Shown here piece after piece: positions 21,504-32,525 of a stretch of 64,000 nucleotides of DNA; the stretch's first letter is position 1, and each line of letters opens with the position of its first letter. Source of the stretch: Physcia stellaris (lineage: Eukaryota; Ascomycota; Lecanoromycetes; Caliciales; Physciaceae); contig JABSSW010000065.1 in assembly GCA_018902385.1 (NCBI GenBank), positions 84,144 through 148,143 on the forward strand, given 5' to 3'. Position numbers and translations under genes: made by a program. The notes below the pieces were generated by a model. It ran no database searches and was not told where the DNA came from. It was given only the letters and a program-made list of their open reading frames with translations.

Positions 21504-22348
21504 TCACCCAGCAACCAATTTCTCCCTCTCCACAACCCCCTCCTCAAACCGAATCAAAAACACCGTCTTCCCAGGCCACATTTCCTCCCCAGCGCCCTTC
21601 CCCCTCCACCCGCCCCCTCCCCACTAACCCAATGCGCACTGACCCCAGCGCCCATACCACACCCCCTACAAACCCCCTCAACAATACCCGCCACGAACGC
21701 CGCGCAATTCAACTGGCTCATCTCCTTCGGCACGCTGATGTACTGGTTCACCAGCGGCTCGTTGTCCGTGATCATGTACTCGTTCTCGCTGGCCGCGGAG
21801 GCGGAGTGCTCGATTGCGTCCGCGGGCCGCCCGAAGAGGTGCGTCCAGAGCGGGCGCGCGATGAAGTTCAGGAGGGGGATGATGCGCGTGGGACGCGTGG
21901 GGAGGGAGCTGGAGGAGCTGGTTGTTGTTGGGGCGGAGCGGTGGAGGAGGAGGGGGAGGAGGCGTTGGCCGAGGGGGTAGCCGAGGGTGGAGAGTCTGGT
22001 GGTGGGGGTTGGTCAGCTTTCTTTGTATCAGTGGATGATTGAATGCATGGCTGAGCTGGTGGGGTTTTCCCGAGATGAGATTGGGGACGAAGGGGGGGGG
22101 TACCGCTTCTCGAGGTCTTGGATCCCGGTTACTCGCTTCTGCGCGTAGGATACGATTTCTGCGAAGAGGTAGGCGAAGCTGGCTCGACTCAGCTCGGCGG
22201 TGCGGGTGCGGTTGAGGTTTCGGTCATAGATGGTTTTGCGGTTTGAGGGGGTGCGGAGGCCGGGTTGGGGGGTGCTCCGTTGGGGGGCTTGAGATGGAGG
22301 CGCCCCGGGGAAGGGAGTGGTGGGCCTCGCGCCTGCATTGGAGGTCAT
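21504..22348 (-). CDS. TRS31: TRAPP complex subunit Trs31 (TRAPPC5), apparent frame break near C-terminus
   Basis: Bet3-family core subunit of the TRAPP tethering complexes in ER-Golgi traffic. Exon 1 is 22104-22348, exon 2 starts at 21995. The protein has a Pro-rich N-terminus, then TIYDRNLNRTRTAELSRASF and AYLFAEIVSYAQKRVTGIQD, RLSTLGYPLGQRLLPLLLHR, a long central part with RPLWTHLFGRPADAIEHS, and NEPLVNQYISVPKEMSQLNC, AAFVAGIVEGVC, SAHW. The conserved end MWPGKTVFLIRFEEGVVERE lies in the -1 frame and stops at 21504. Between SAHW and this end is a purine-rich G-run tract (about 21594-21624). It is either a missing base or an intron of only 32 nt (GTTAGT to AAG), shorter than any other in the window. 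The identity is secure; the join is not. Confidence 0.85.
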
Positions 22349-22650
22349 CGCTGTAGCATCTGACGGAGGATAGAGCGTTCTTTTGTGACTTGAACCTGAG
22401 AGTGATGGGCTCGAACATGAGGGTTATCGTAGGGTTGAAGAACATCATTCGAAATGTGGGAAGCCGAAGTCGTAAAGTGAGAGATACATGTCTCTGTGTG
22501 GAAGAAGTTCGCCACTCGCGAGACAGCTTCGATAGCTGATTCAAGCAAAGCCTTCGTGTGAACCTTTTGTATTCATGGGCAGTGTTTTTTGAGCTACATG
22601 GGATTGCCTCTACAACTCCATCATGTCTACGTTCTCAGGCCAAACAATGT
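22349..22650. other. Intergenic region, no gene seen
   Basis: The 302 bp between the TRS31 start and the NAD kinase stop, both minus strand. It should hold the TRS31 promoter and the NAD kinase 3' UTR. Confidence 0.4.
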
Positions 22651-24457
22651 CTACTGGTCCTTCGACCACTCCTTGAAACCTTTCTGCCTTTGCCTCGAAT
22701 TCCAGTTCAGCTTTTGAGAAATGGAGCTAACCCAGTCCTCGCTCCTCCTCCCTTGGGGCATGATGTTCGCGAAGGGATAGCGGGATGCTGAGATAGTTAC
22801 ATAGTCTCCAGGACATAGCTCGACCCTACACCTTATATTAGCATCCACGAAAAGCGAAAGTTGAAGCTAGTCTCATGCCTTTCTCGCCCGTCGAAGCTTG
22901 CCCAACAAGACGTCCGAGCATCATAGGGTACTCCGATCCGAAGAACGATGGTGTCTGGGAGGATGATGGGTCTGAATGATAGGGTGTGCGCGCAGATGGC
23001 AGTGACTAGAATCACTGGGTTTTCTGGATGGCAGAGTGAGCCCCCTGCCGCGAGATTGTATGCAGTGGATCCGGTTGGGGTTGCCACGCAAATGCCGTCT
23101 GCTTGGACCGTGGTGAAATGTTCATCATCGCCGAAGACTTCGATTGAGGACATTGCTGAGTTGCGGTTAGTGGCTGCAAAATGTGCAATTTGAATACTCA
23201 TGCATACTAGGATTCGGGCCCCGATCAACCACAATATCATTGAGGATCTCGTAAGTCCCATCAGGTTTATGCGTAAAGCCATCAGCATGTTCTTCGCCAA
23301 CCAACTCATCTACCAAATTCCTCCCGTCACTTCGATCCCGGTCCTTAGACCTCATCACGGTACCTTCGAAACGAAGTCGTAAGCTGACTACTATGCCATC
23401 TCTGAATGCGTTTGTCAGGGTGTCCCGGAAGTCTCCATAATCGAATTTAGTCAGGAAGCCTAATGAGCCGAGAGATAGAGAGAGGACAGGTGGAACGATC
23501 CTCTGGAAGAGCCAACTGGCGTAGAGAAGTGTGCCATCGCCTCCAAGCTGCGTGGTGTTAGCTTAGCCGTTGATTGCACCTTTGCGCGCATACAGTTATA
23601 GCAAAATCAAATGTATGTGGATGCTTTGCGCAAAGCTCATTATCCCAGTACTTTAGTCTACCTTCTCGCGAGGGCTCGTGTGCCACAAGCCCTGGCGCAT
23701 CGAACTTTTTATTGCGTTCTAGAGTGTTCTCGACATATCTAACGGTGGTTAGAGGACTGTGAGAAAACCACGACTCGAAGAGTGCTCACACAATATAAGG
23801 AGTGTCTCGTTCCTTCGACAATAACCAATCCACAAGCTCCCTTGTGAGGTCAATGAGAGTTTCGTCATGGGCTTTGGTCAAGACAAAGACGGTCTTAACG
23901 CGGAGCTTCAGCTTGAGGTTGCCTAGTCTCTTTGAAAGATCACGTATATCTGAACGCATGTCTAGCAGTTGCCTCTTAGTGAGCAGGCGCGAGTGCACGC
24001 TCGTATCTGGGCTTAAAGGGCTTTTGTCTTCCTTCTTGTCTTCACTGATGTCCTTCAGTTCGGAAATAACACTCCGCCCAGCTTTCCGACTTTCGAGAAA
24101 TTGATGCAAGAAACACGATGTAGTTCGCTCCTTTTTGGAACTGCTTCCGAGCTGAGTGTCATCGCTGGTCACCAAGGAGGCTCTCCGGCGATGCAGGTTA
24201 TCGGTGTCGAAGACTACCTGCTCCAATGGCTCAGCGCGAGAGCCGAGACTTGGATGAACGTTCAACCTCGAGGGCGTGTTGATACTCTGACTCACTGGCG
24301 CTTGAGTCTCTGCGTCCCTACCATCGGTGTCAGTCCTGAAGTCCCAATATTCTATGCTGTTGGAGAGACCTACATCGCCTCTAGACTCAGGATGTTGTCC
24401 ATCAACAAGGATCTTGGAATCAGCCTGCTGCTGCCCGTCCTCGTCTTTTAATGCCAT
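22651..24457 (-). CDS. NAD(+) kinase (Utr1-like)
   Basis: Phosphorylates NAD(H) to NADP(H). Five exons, 23790-24457, 23594-23738, 23208-23547, 22879-23155 and 22651-22825, give 534 residues with consistent phases. Residues 1 to about 150 are an unconserved leader; the family's N-terminal helices start at [20 protein letters not shown]. The catalytic GGDG motif is in [16 protein letters not shown], followed by [32 protein letters not shown], the NE/D-type motif [16 protein letters not shown], and a C-terminal [14 protein letters not shown]. The last intron (22826-22878, 53 nt) must use a GC donor: only AG-GCATGA restores [12 protein letters not shown], and it has a GCTAAT branch site. Start at the first ATG in frame after an upstream stretch without obvious signal; a longer N-terminus is possible. 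Confidence 0.9.
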
Positions 24458-27400
24458 GACGCAAGCTTGAACGACGCAAGGATATGATTGTGGAATTTGA
24501 CCTTGTAAGATGGTCAAATGCTCTCAGCTTTCCCACTAGCTTTGCAGCCAGTCGAAGACCAGGTCTCGCAAGTTTACAGGCACTCACGGAATGATTGAGT
24601 TGATGTTCATTCCGCACGCCTGAGCCATGCCATTGAAAGCGCGCGAAGGGCCATTCACTGAGGACTTCATCATGTTGTACCATTCCTCATGTAAGGCACC
24701 CCACGGTTGATGGCGTAACGTTCCATTACATTGCTCGTCACGACGGTATCTCGGACCGAATTTTCCGCTCTCAGGGAGTCGGATCAGTCAAGCTGGTCGA
24801 GATGGAAGCTAACCTAACACTCACTGGAGTACGGATTGATTGGTACGTAAGTACGTGTTCCAGCTCATTGATCTAGGGAGGAGCGTACTGCGGAGGGGAA
24901 ACAAATTTGACAAAGAGAGCCAAGTTGTCGTGTCTGCTGTAGCCATCCGAGTACCATACGAGTAAAAGCGAACTAGCTATCCCCATCGAAGGTCAAGATC
25001 ATCACATCAATAGGTGGCTTCATCAGTATCATTATTGGGCTTCATAAGCAACCAGGTATAACATCCATTGTTCTTCCCAACAATCACAGATCATCATCAA
25101 TCGGCGGACCCCTATTCGCATATGAACGGGCGAATAGGGGCGCCGATTTAAAGAGATTCACGCAATATCTATCAATGACTCGAAGAAAAAACGGAAATCG
25201 GCAGCAGCCCAAAACCACAATCGGACTCAAGGATTAACGGGAATAGATGGATGCTGTTGAGACACTATCAGAATAATACATATTTTCACAACTTGTAAGC
25301 CAGATGCGTCATGAGGTCGCAAATAGTAGGACCGTTATGTCCTCAATGATGCTGTCTCAGAGTACTGAAAGATCACGCTCCGGCCATCGTTCCCTTGACT
25401 CGGATTGTAGCTTGATTGAAACCCGAAGAGAGACGTATTCCAAGATATGGGGCAGCTCTCGGTGACCATGCGAAGATTTGACCAGGCTATATCCATTGTG
25501 CAATGCGGTATATAGGCGTTTTCCCCCGTGTGGATCGAGGAGCGAAGAGAGATCATCAATATCGCTATAACAGTCACAAGCGTCGTTGGCAATGTTAATC
25601 AAAAGTTGCAGCAATGACCTTCGGAGCCGGAACCATCAAAGCACAATTCAGCTTCGGCTGAGGCCCCACCATAACTTAGGAAGAGTACAGGGCGCATTCT
25701 TCCCACCACCAATTGCGAACAAGCACAAGTAATGTTGGGTCTGTCAGCTCATACCCTGATCCGGAAGATCAGATCATCGAGACCGTCCCGTCATCCATCT
25801 GACTGCAGGAAAATTGTCATCAATAGTGGCGAGGATTATCGTGAGACTGCTGTAGCGACTGCACATGATAAGGGACAAAGGCTTGAGCGGCTATTGGTTC
25901 TGCTAACCTGTCTTCAATCATAACCCTGGCTCTTTTCGTCTTACGCAGGTGCTGACGCAACTACGAAGTCTCGACATCTTCCGAATAATGCAGATGATCA
26001 AGTCTTGCATCGAACTGATGCGCAGTGCTGCGAATCAACCTAGAGATTACTCCGTACAGAAGAAAAAGAGAACAGGGTTATCCGTATTGGGAAGAGAGAA
26101 AATTTTCCGAACGCAGGGTGAGACAAGAAATTGAACACTCACGTGAGATCAACTAAGTGGACTTGCAATGCTCGGTCCTAATCAATACAGTCTACAAGCC
26201 ATGGTCATTGTCGGCTCTGATGTTGCACACAAAACGAAGACCAATCTACCAAGAATGCAAACAGCAATTTCTCGAGGCTCCATATGCCTCTGATCATCGG
26301 GACAGAACACGAGCATGTTGCGGCTAGAGGTCGTTAATGAAAGGCTAGAAAATTTGTACATCGATCTTGCTGTTCCTCCCCACGGCTCGCCTCGGATAAA
26401 GTAAAAAGGGGAGCGAGAAGTACGTATGTACCTGTCGCCTTCATCGTCCAAAACGTTCGCTTGCAGTAGCGCCTCAAGTAGATCGTGTGTGTCATCGATG
26501 TTGTCGGACTAACGGGGCAGCATAGTCGCACAGAGTGTTTGCTTGTGTCAGCCACTAAAATATTAGTGGCAAGATGGTTGAGTTTATAATCTCAAGCCTT
26601 ACGATGGATCGTTGAGACCCTGTGTCCCATGCATGCCACTTGGGGCGTTGACTACTATGCATGCAAGATACCTTGTTCTGATGTGTGGGCTGACACACGT
26701 CGCTAATACAGCTCTGGCATGTCAGCACTGAGGTGTATAGGATTTGATTAGCACCACCCTTAGCACCTCTGTGGCCAAGATGCGAGGTCGGTAAGGGCTC
26801 GCCCAGTTGGAGGATTGTCAAATAACGTCCATTTGCTTCCGATGTGATTCATTATCCCTCACGCTCCCGCTAGAAAGGAGGCTTCGTGCCTGCACCAAGG
26901 AAGACTGCTGTAAGCCCCAGACGTCTAAATCATGGTGGCCAAGGATTGCTGCAGGCGAAGGAGCTACCTTAGGCTCCTGTTAAAGTCGTCACTCATTCTA
27001 TTGGCTTACAATAAAGCTTCAGTGGCGAGGAAACGCTTTGGCTTCCCTACGAGACCGCGTCAGCGCAGTCTCCGTACTTGCTGAATTTGAAATCTGTGCC
27101 TCTTTGCTTTTTACTGTCGCAGTAATACGAATGTCAATAATATCCCACGAGAGCGTTCGCGTTCGTATTATGCGAGCGCCGTATCACACCTCTTGAAGGT
27201 ATTGCCTCGAATCAATCTGATGATGAACCTTAAGGTGGGCTCTAAGCATAATCAAGCAAAGCTAGATCTCGCTCCATGTGCGTTGATAGCCTTGTGAACT
27301 TCGGAAAAATACCAACCTGGCAAGCCTCCAGTTGGCATGCGCTTGGACCTATTAGGACTACCTTAGGCCTTTCGGAATCGCAGGATCGCGGGGAACAGGC

Positions 27401-29258
27401 TCAATGATTGGGTATCGTAAAAGGCCTAGATGCATCTGGCTCCCATTGCATCGGGTGCGCGCGAATTCAATGGAAGATGCTGACTGGCGAGTCGACAGGG
27501 TGCGAAATATGCATAGAATGACGCATCTCCCACGGCGCATCGCGACTGTATCAGACTAAGACTTGATATTTCCCCATGCAGGAAGGCGTCTTTTGACTTT
27601 CCAGAGTAGACCGAATAGGCGACAACCTCGCTCAATTGCTCTTAGGAGCTGCAGCAGGGACATCCGTTTCTCTGCTTTGCTTCTTTGGAACCTCTGGAGT
27701 GGGGTGCCGTATCAGGTCATGCGTCAGCGTGTGGCCTCCTACACCACTACCCTACAGTCGTGGACCCGACAAATGATACATCCGCCATCAATCACGATCT
27801 GCTGTCGATATAGGCATGTCGATCTTTTCGCTTTGAGCCCGCTAGCGGTCTGCACGTGCCAGCTGCCAACCGTCAGTGATTCGAGGATCTTTTCGAGACG
27901 AAGGGCGGCTTTGATCTAGTACTAGTGACAAGGCCACGGCTTGGATGGCCTATTCTGCTATTCAACATTTGTTCCAATCAACGTAATCACCGGTGGCATC
28001 TGAGTTCGGCGTGGTTGAGCATGCAATCAGCTTCCGTGTCGAGCCACAAATCACAACCCATGATACTAAAATAATGCATGCACATCGCCTGAGGCGCCGA
28101 GTTTTGTTTTTGCGGAGAGGCGTCGTGTGGTACCGTGATCTGACTTTACATGACTCATCCAGTGTCCTTTGTTGCGCACAGTGCAACAATGACCTCCAAA
28201 CTTCAGCGGATTGCAATGCGAAGACGTGTGGTTGTGTTCGTGTTGTGACTTTACTGGCTGACTTGTAGGGACAACCTGAGATTCGGGCCAATGCCGGATG
28301 ATCAAGCACGGCACGGGCTGATGGTGGATGGACTCCGTCCAACAGCTTAGACATCATCACCGAGAAGCGCCGTATTTGCTTCAAGCTGACAAGGCGACGC
28401 AATGATAATGCTCGACGATCAGCGTGGAAGGACCAGTCATGGGCGAGATTGGAATTTGTGTGGCCAGGCGGCACTTAGGGCGAGGGAGTTCTAGAGGATA
28501 CATACCCATGACCCTACCTAGGTACCTTTTACCTAGTACTGACTCTCGGAGTAGGGGAGGTTGTTGGCCAGCAAGGCATATGGTTATGGGCCTTGACCGC
28601 TCCTTGGACTCTTCGAGCCGGTCAAATTACCGGTGCGGGACTACAGATCTGGTGGCAGGCAGCATTCACATTGGCTGTATTCGTACCGTGCAATATTCAC
28701 TAAATTCGGTGTGCCACTAACGGCTCCCGCTTTTCAGGCTTGGATGGATCATGGAGGATGTTTTACATCTCTTCTGCACCACACAACCCCCCCCCCACTC
28801 CTGCCAAACCCAAAACCCATATCGCGATGGGGGCATGCAACCGCGGGTCTAACCCTCGCATGGAACCGGCCAAGAGCAGGGATCTCCTCGCTAACTTCAT
28901 TGGCTTCACCTGCGACGCTTCCCATTATTTCCTATTTCGATCATCCCGGATCGTAATCAACCACCTTTGCATTCCCGCCGGTTCTTCTGCCGTGGCCTGG
29001 CATGGAGCCTTCATCTAAATGCGTCGGCTTGCTTTATACGGTGGTAGTCTTCTATCATCCCTTCCTTCATCAATGAATCGCTGTCTCAGCCGCGTAAGCT
29101 GCTACGAGCCCCATCTTTTTGTCTTGGAAGAATGCGCCTAGGCATCTAGGTATCATATGCGCTGCTCCCGGGGCTTTGTTCCAAGCTAATCACTCGCAGT
29201 TTTATATCCTCAACGGCTATCCGTCAACAATCTGCGCTTGGGTCCGAGAACCAGAGTC
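24458..29258. other. Gene-poor region of 4.8 kb
   Basis: No frame in this stretch has recognisable homology, and open frames are short and overlap on opposite strands. It contains a strong imperfect palindrome at 25100-25147 and, near its right end, the palindromic motif TACCTAGGTAC at about 28514-28524 and a C-run at about 28789. The right 800 bp probably form the promoter and leader of the gene at 29259. I see no transposon ends or tandem repeats. Decayed repeats or non-coding transcripts cannot be excluded. Confidence 0.4.
25100..25147. repeat. Near-perfect palindrome (hairpin)
   Basis: The arms 25100-25119 and 25130-25147 are reverse complements (ATCGGCG + CCCCTATTCGC) except for a two-base bulge, around a 10-nt loop. 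No promoter or terminator role is known; it could be the relic of a small inverted-repeat element. Confidence 0.6.
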
Positions 29259-30424
29259 ATGAACACAACCAATCTCGATATTTCTTGTGAAGATCCCAAG
29301 CAACGGATCTCAAGGCCTCAGTTTCAGCGCCGGTCATTTGGGCTTTCTCAAGCTTCCTCGCCAGGGAGCAAACGAGGTTCGATGAGGATCAGCAAGCCTT
29401 GTGGCGTCGCGGTCAGTCCCCACAATATCCAGAGAAGGAGGACGACAGCGTCACATCCGATACGAGCCAGCCAGACTGTTTCCCAGGCTGGTACGCCTTA
29501 TGGCCGGTCCACTACTGCAAACACAATATCGTCTCAGAGACCGATGAGTTGGCATCCAGGTTCGCGGCTGCATCAGGAACCGACCACTGTACCTCTCTCG
29601 ACTGAATCCAAATTGGGTAACACAATCGCTGAATTTGAGACTCTTGCGGTTTCTGGTCCAATACCGCCGGTCTTCGAAGAGCCCGTAACTATGGGGCACA
29701 TATCGACACCATCGGGGATGTTTTCGACCAATTGGCGACAGGATACAGCAGTTGGGATTATCTACCCATTGATCCTAATGCTCCCTATCCTTCGTATGGG
29801 AACCTCAATATGTCGAGCGCCAATCAGTATTACATACCCACACAATATGACTGTTTCCACGGACAAGCTGGCTATCAAACCACGGAGTTCATGGATGCAC
29901 ACTCAATCTCTCAGGTTTATCAAACGCCCACGGCCATGGAGATGTTGCCTATACAATATGCTGCACATACACCGTCCGATATAGGGCTAGGGTATCCGCC
30001 AAAAATTGCTACTAAGAAAAGTAGAGAGCTCGTGGGTATGGGACTATACGATGATAAGAATGGTAGCATGGATTCACCAGTCGATGCGATGGGTGCCCAA
30101 AGCCGCAATATATACACCGACCCCAATCGTTCTTCAATGGGCAAGGGATTAAAGCTTGAAGAGACATGGCAGCCTCCAGGCAGTGGATCAACAGAAGAAG
30201 CCGAGGACTATTCAAGCGACGAAGCCGAAGAAGATCTACCCGTCGCACCACCTTCGCAACAAACGCAGCCGCAGGTATTCTCCGATTACAAAGATCTCTC
30301 AAACCAGTCATTCTTCTTTGAAAGCGATGATCAGTACAGCAACTATTTGGCCATGGAGCAGGCGATGCAGTTCTGCAAGCCGAAAGCGCCCGATCCCTCC
30401 TCTGGTAATTTTTTGTGGTTATAA
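29259..30424 (+). CDS. Lineage-specific protein of unknown function, frame switch inside
   Basis: I do not recognise a characterised family. The first part, from ATG 29259, is Ser/Thr/Arg-rich (ISRPQFQRRSFGLSQASSPG). The second part, in the -1 frame and open to 30424, is a Tyr/Pro/Ser-rich protein, for example PNAPYPSYGNLNMSSANQY, then a more conserved-looking C-terminal block ELVGMGLYDDKN, KGLKLEETWQPPGS, an acidic patch DYSSDEAEEDLPVA, and QSFFFESDDQYSNYLAMEQA. The KGLKLEE(T/S)(W/F)QPP block is a pattern I associate with uncharacterised proteins of filamentous ascomycetes. The switch of frame lies between about 29640 and 29780 and may be an intron (a weak 86-nt candidate, GTCCAA...CAG, keeps phase) or a base error. 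The promoter side is unusually long. Disordered nuclear or regulatory protein is only a guess. Confidence 0.55.
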
Positions 30425-31490
30425 TATGCTTCTTCCGGGTTTTAATTCGTCTATTTCTGAGCGTTCCAGCGTTGTGTAGGGAAAGCGAGGAGTCAAGGCA
30501 TAGACTAGACTGATCTGGAATCAGACCGTGTCTTAGAACATATGGAGCAATCCAGTCACAATATATGTAGATAGTCGAAACAATAATCATCCAGATGTCG
30601 AATCGAAGTACGTAATTGCGGTCAGCAAATATCTTTCACCTTGATCTGTGCTGCTTAGTGAACTTGGGTCCGTCTTGAAACATGCCTCCAAGAGTGATTG
30701 CTTTGTATTACTTTCTTACTCAACAATCAGACCTGATGGCCTTCGTTCTAGTAATCCTGATACCGAATTTTAGGTAGATGAAAGCCGCAAGCAAATGATT
30801 ATCAGTAGCTAGTCCCTGGCAATGCTCCATTCCAAGCAACCTCTTGGCTCTCAGCACTCGACTATAACGGAAGAGGAAATGATAAGCGGTGTTTGGAGAT
30901 CGATTAATCCCTGCCGTTCGCTTAGATAGCTGGAAATCACAACGTCGTCCCATGAGTTGAGACTCCTCCGCCTTTCGCATTCGTCATCCTTCCTCGTCTG
31001 ATTCGTAAAGGTGAGGACTTTTCTTGTGGATCGCAGAACCAAGATGGTTTATGTGTCTTTTACGTAGTGACTTGCCTTGAAAGCGATCCAGTGCTTTGAG
31101 ATCCCTCATCGGTAACATTTGAGGCTCAGGATGAGAAGGACCATCCTGTTATAACCGCTGTATGTACTTCGTTCCAATTATGTCATGATTCTTTGTCAAG
31201 GGGCATGTAGAGATGCTTTTGTGGGACTATTGTCCTGATTTTTTCGATGGAATGGATGTCTTGGTGGTTAAAAAGAGAAGCCTTACTTACTGCAATGAAT
31301 TGGCTAGTGGCAGTGTCCAAACGATCTAAACACTTGAAGAAAGAAGGTAAACTCAGATAAATTTTCCTTGGAGTAATGATGGCCTGTTGCGCTGAAATGC
31401 TGTGGTGCGCAATTTGTCTGTCCTGACGATATTTTGATGAAACTTTTTAAGGGTATATATAATTGGACTGGACAAAGTGTGGGTATAGAG
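30425..31490. other. Intergenic region before the Pol III candidate
   Basis: No protein gene recognised. Contains a TATA-like GGTATATATAAT at about 31452-31463 that serves the candidate RNA gene starting at 31491. Confidence 0.4.
31452..31463 (+). promoter_or_regulatory. TATA-like element upstream of the Pol III candidate
   Basis: GGTATATATAAT about 30 bp before the first base of the candidate RNA at 31491, the spacing seen in TATA-containing RNA polymerase III genes of fungi. Confidence 0.4.
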
Positions 31491-31759
31491 GTTCGGGTGG
31501 TCGAGTGGTATGCTGGGCGCTGCCATCGACCTACGCTTTAATGCAGCCCGCTTAAACCCCCTCGCCTGCTATCGAGTCGCACAATGGAATGGTCACTGTG
31601 AAGCATGCCCTTCGGGGTATGGATGATCACACTTCCCGGCGTGAGGCTACGCGCAAAATCCCCCCCCCGGGGGCTTTCGTAAGACCGTTGGGTCTGAGCT
31701 TTTGCCAATTTAGATTTTCGAAATCCGAAATGTCTGGGGTTCAAGTCCACGCATGAACA
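31491..31759 (+). ncRNA. Candidate RNA polymerase III gene with tRNA-like ends
   Basis: An A-box match TGGTCGAGTGG lies at 31498-31508, identical to Ser/Leu tRNA genes, and a perfect B-box GGTTCAAGTCC at 31738-31748. The first seven bases (GTTCGGG) and 31752-31758 (CATGAAC) can pair at six of seven positions as an acceptor stem, and a T-arm forms around the B-box. A TATA-like site lies upstream and a T-run terminator (about 31772-31779) downstream. The distance between boxes is about 240 bp, far too long for a tRNA unless it has an intron of about 190 nt. The interior includes an imperfect GCTGC/GCAGC hairpin and a CCCCCCCCCGGGGG stretch. It does not match U6, SRP, RNase P or MRP motifs that I know. 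A tRNA-derived or novel Pol III RNA, or a chance arrangement, all remain possible. Confidence 0.38.
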
Positions 31760-32525
31760 TTGCAATTTCTCAGCTTTCTTTTTTTGAACTCCTTTTCACC
31801 GGAGTCTTATATTCTCTTAAGAGATGTTAAATTAGAAATCTGCGCAGATGGCACGGAAGCACCTGACTACGAACTATATGGAGCTATGGAGCTCGCCCCT
31901 CTTCCATTTGCAAGAAGGTCCGTTTTGACCGCAGATAAGATACAGGGGCTAATCGGAGCATGGACCAAACACAGATTCTCACTACACACAATGCCACTAC
32001 ATCCTAGCAGAGCGAACACTGAGGAATTTGAGCAAAGGCCCAAAGTAATCAAACTTACTCAGACTGGAATCATTCTGCCGACGATGAGCTGTAGTCTTTG
32101 AACCGCTCTGCGCTGCCACGAATGGCTTGCCCCGTGTGCTTTTTCCGTGGTCGATTGGCTATCTCCCCGCTCAACTTGTTGCTATCCCGACTTCGCAAAT
32201 CAATTCGAATCCGCTGATTTGCCGATATCAAGCATTTCGGTCTCGCCATTTTCTCGTGCAGTGTGTTGATATCTCGACTCTAGAAACATATCTCTAGATC
32301 CGAGGTCCTCGAACCCCTTTCGTTCTTCTCATCGCTCAAAGTGTTGCTTTCCCAACTCCGGGCTCATACCTCTGCTTTTTGACGGAGACCTCTCGCTGAA
32401 TCATCATTGTGAGAGCGCTGATTGCCCAACTTCTAGCGCAGCGCGGCCTAAAACTCACCATAATCCGGACTACGATTTATTACAGAAGACTTGTCCACAG
32501 TTTTCCAGAAAACCCTGAGCCAGAT
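31760..32525. other. Region upstream of LAS1
   Basis: No gene recognised. It holds the T-run after the Pol III candidate and four loosely related copies of a motif like TTGCTATCCCGACTTC at about 32180, 32268, 32344 and 32421, spaced 76-88 bp. It probably contains the LAS1 promoter. Confidence 0.35.

Noticed and set aside
25357-25614. Minus-strand frame IANDACDCYSDIDDL-like segment
   Set aside because: Protein-like in places, but no homologue recognised and no supported start or neighbouring exons.
27962-28474. Minus-strand open frame of 170 residues
   Set aside because: No recognisable family, overlapping open frames on the opposite strand, and no splice signals that would extend it.
31491-31759. 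Ordinary tRNA, U6, SRP, RNase P or MRP gene
   Set aside because: The A-B spacing is too long for a simple tRNA, and the core motifs of the other RNAs that I know are absent; kept only as an unnamed candidate.
32148-32215. Possible tRNA (A-box TGGTCGATTGG and B-box-like AATTCGAATCC)
   Set aside because: Acceptor ends do not pair and the B-box deviates from consensus.
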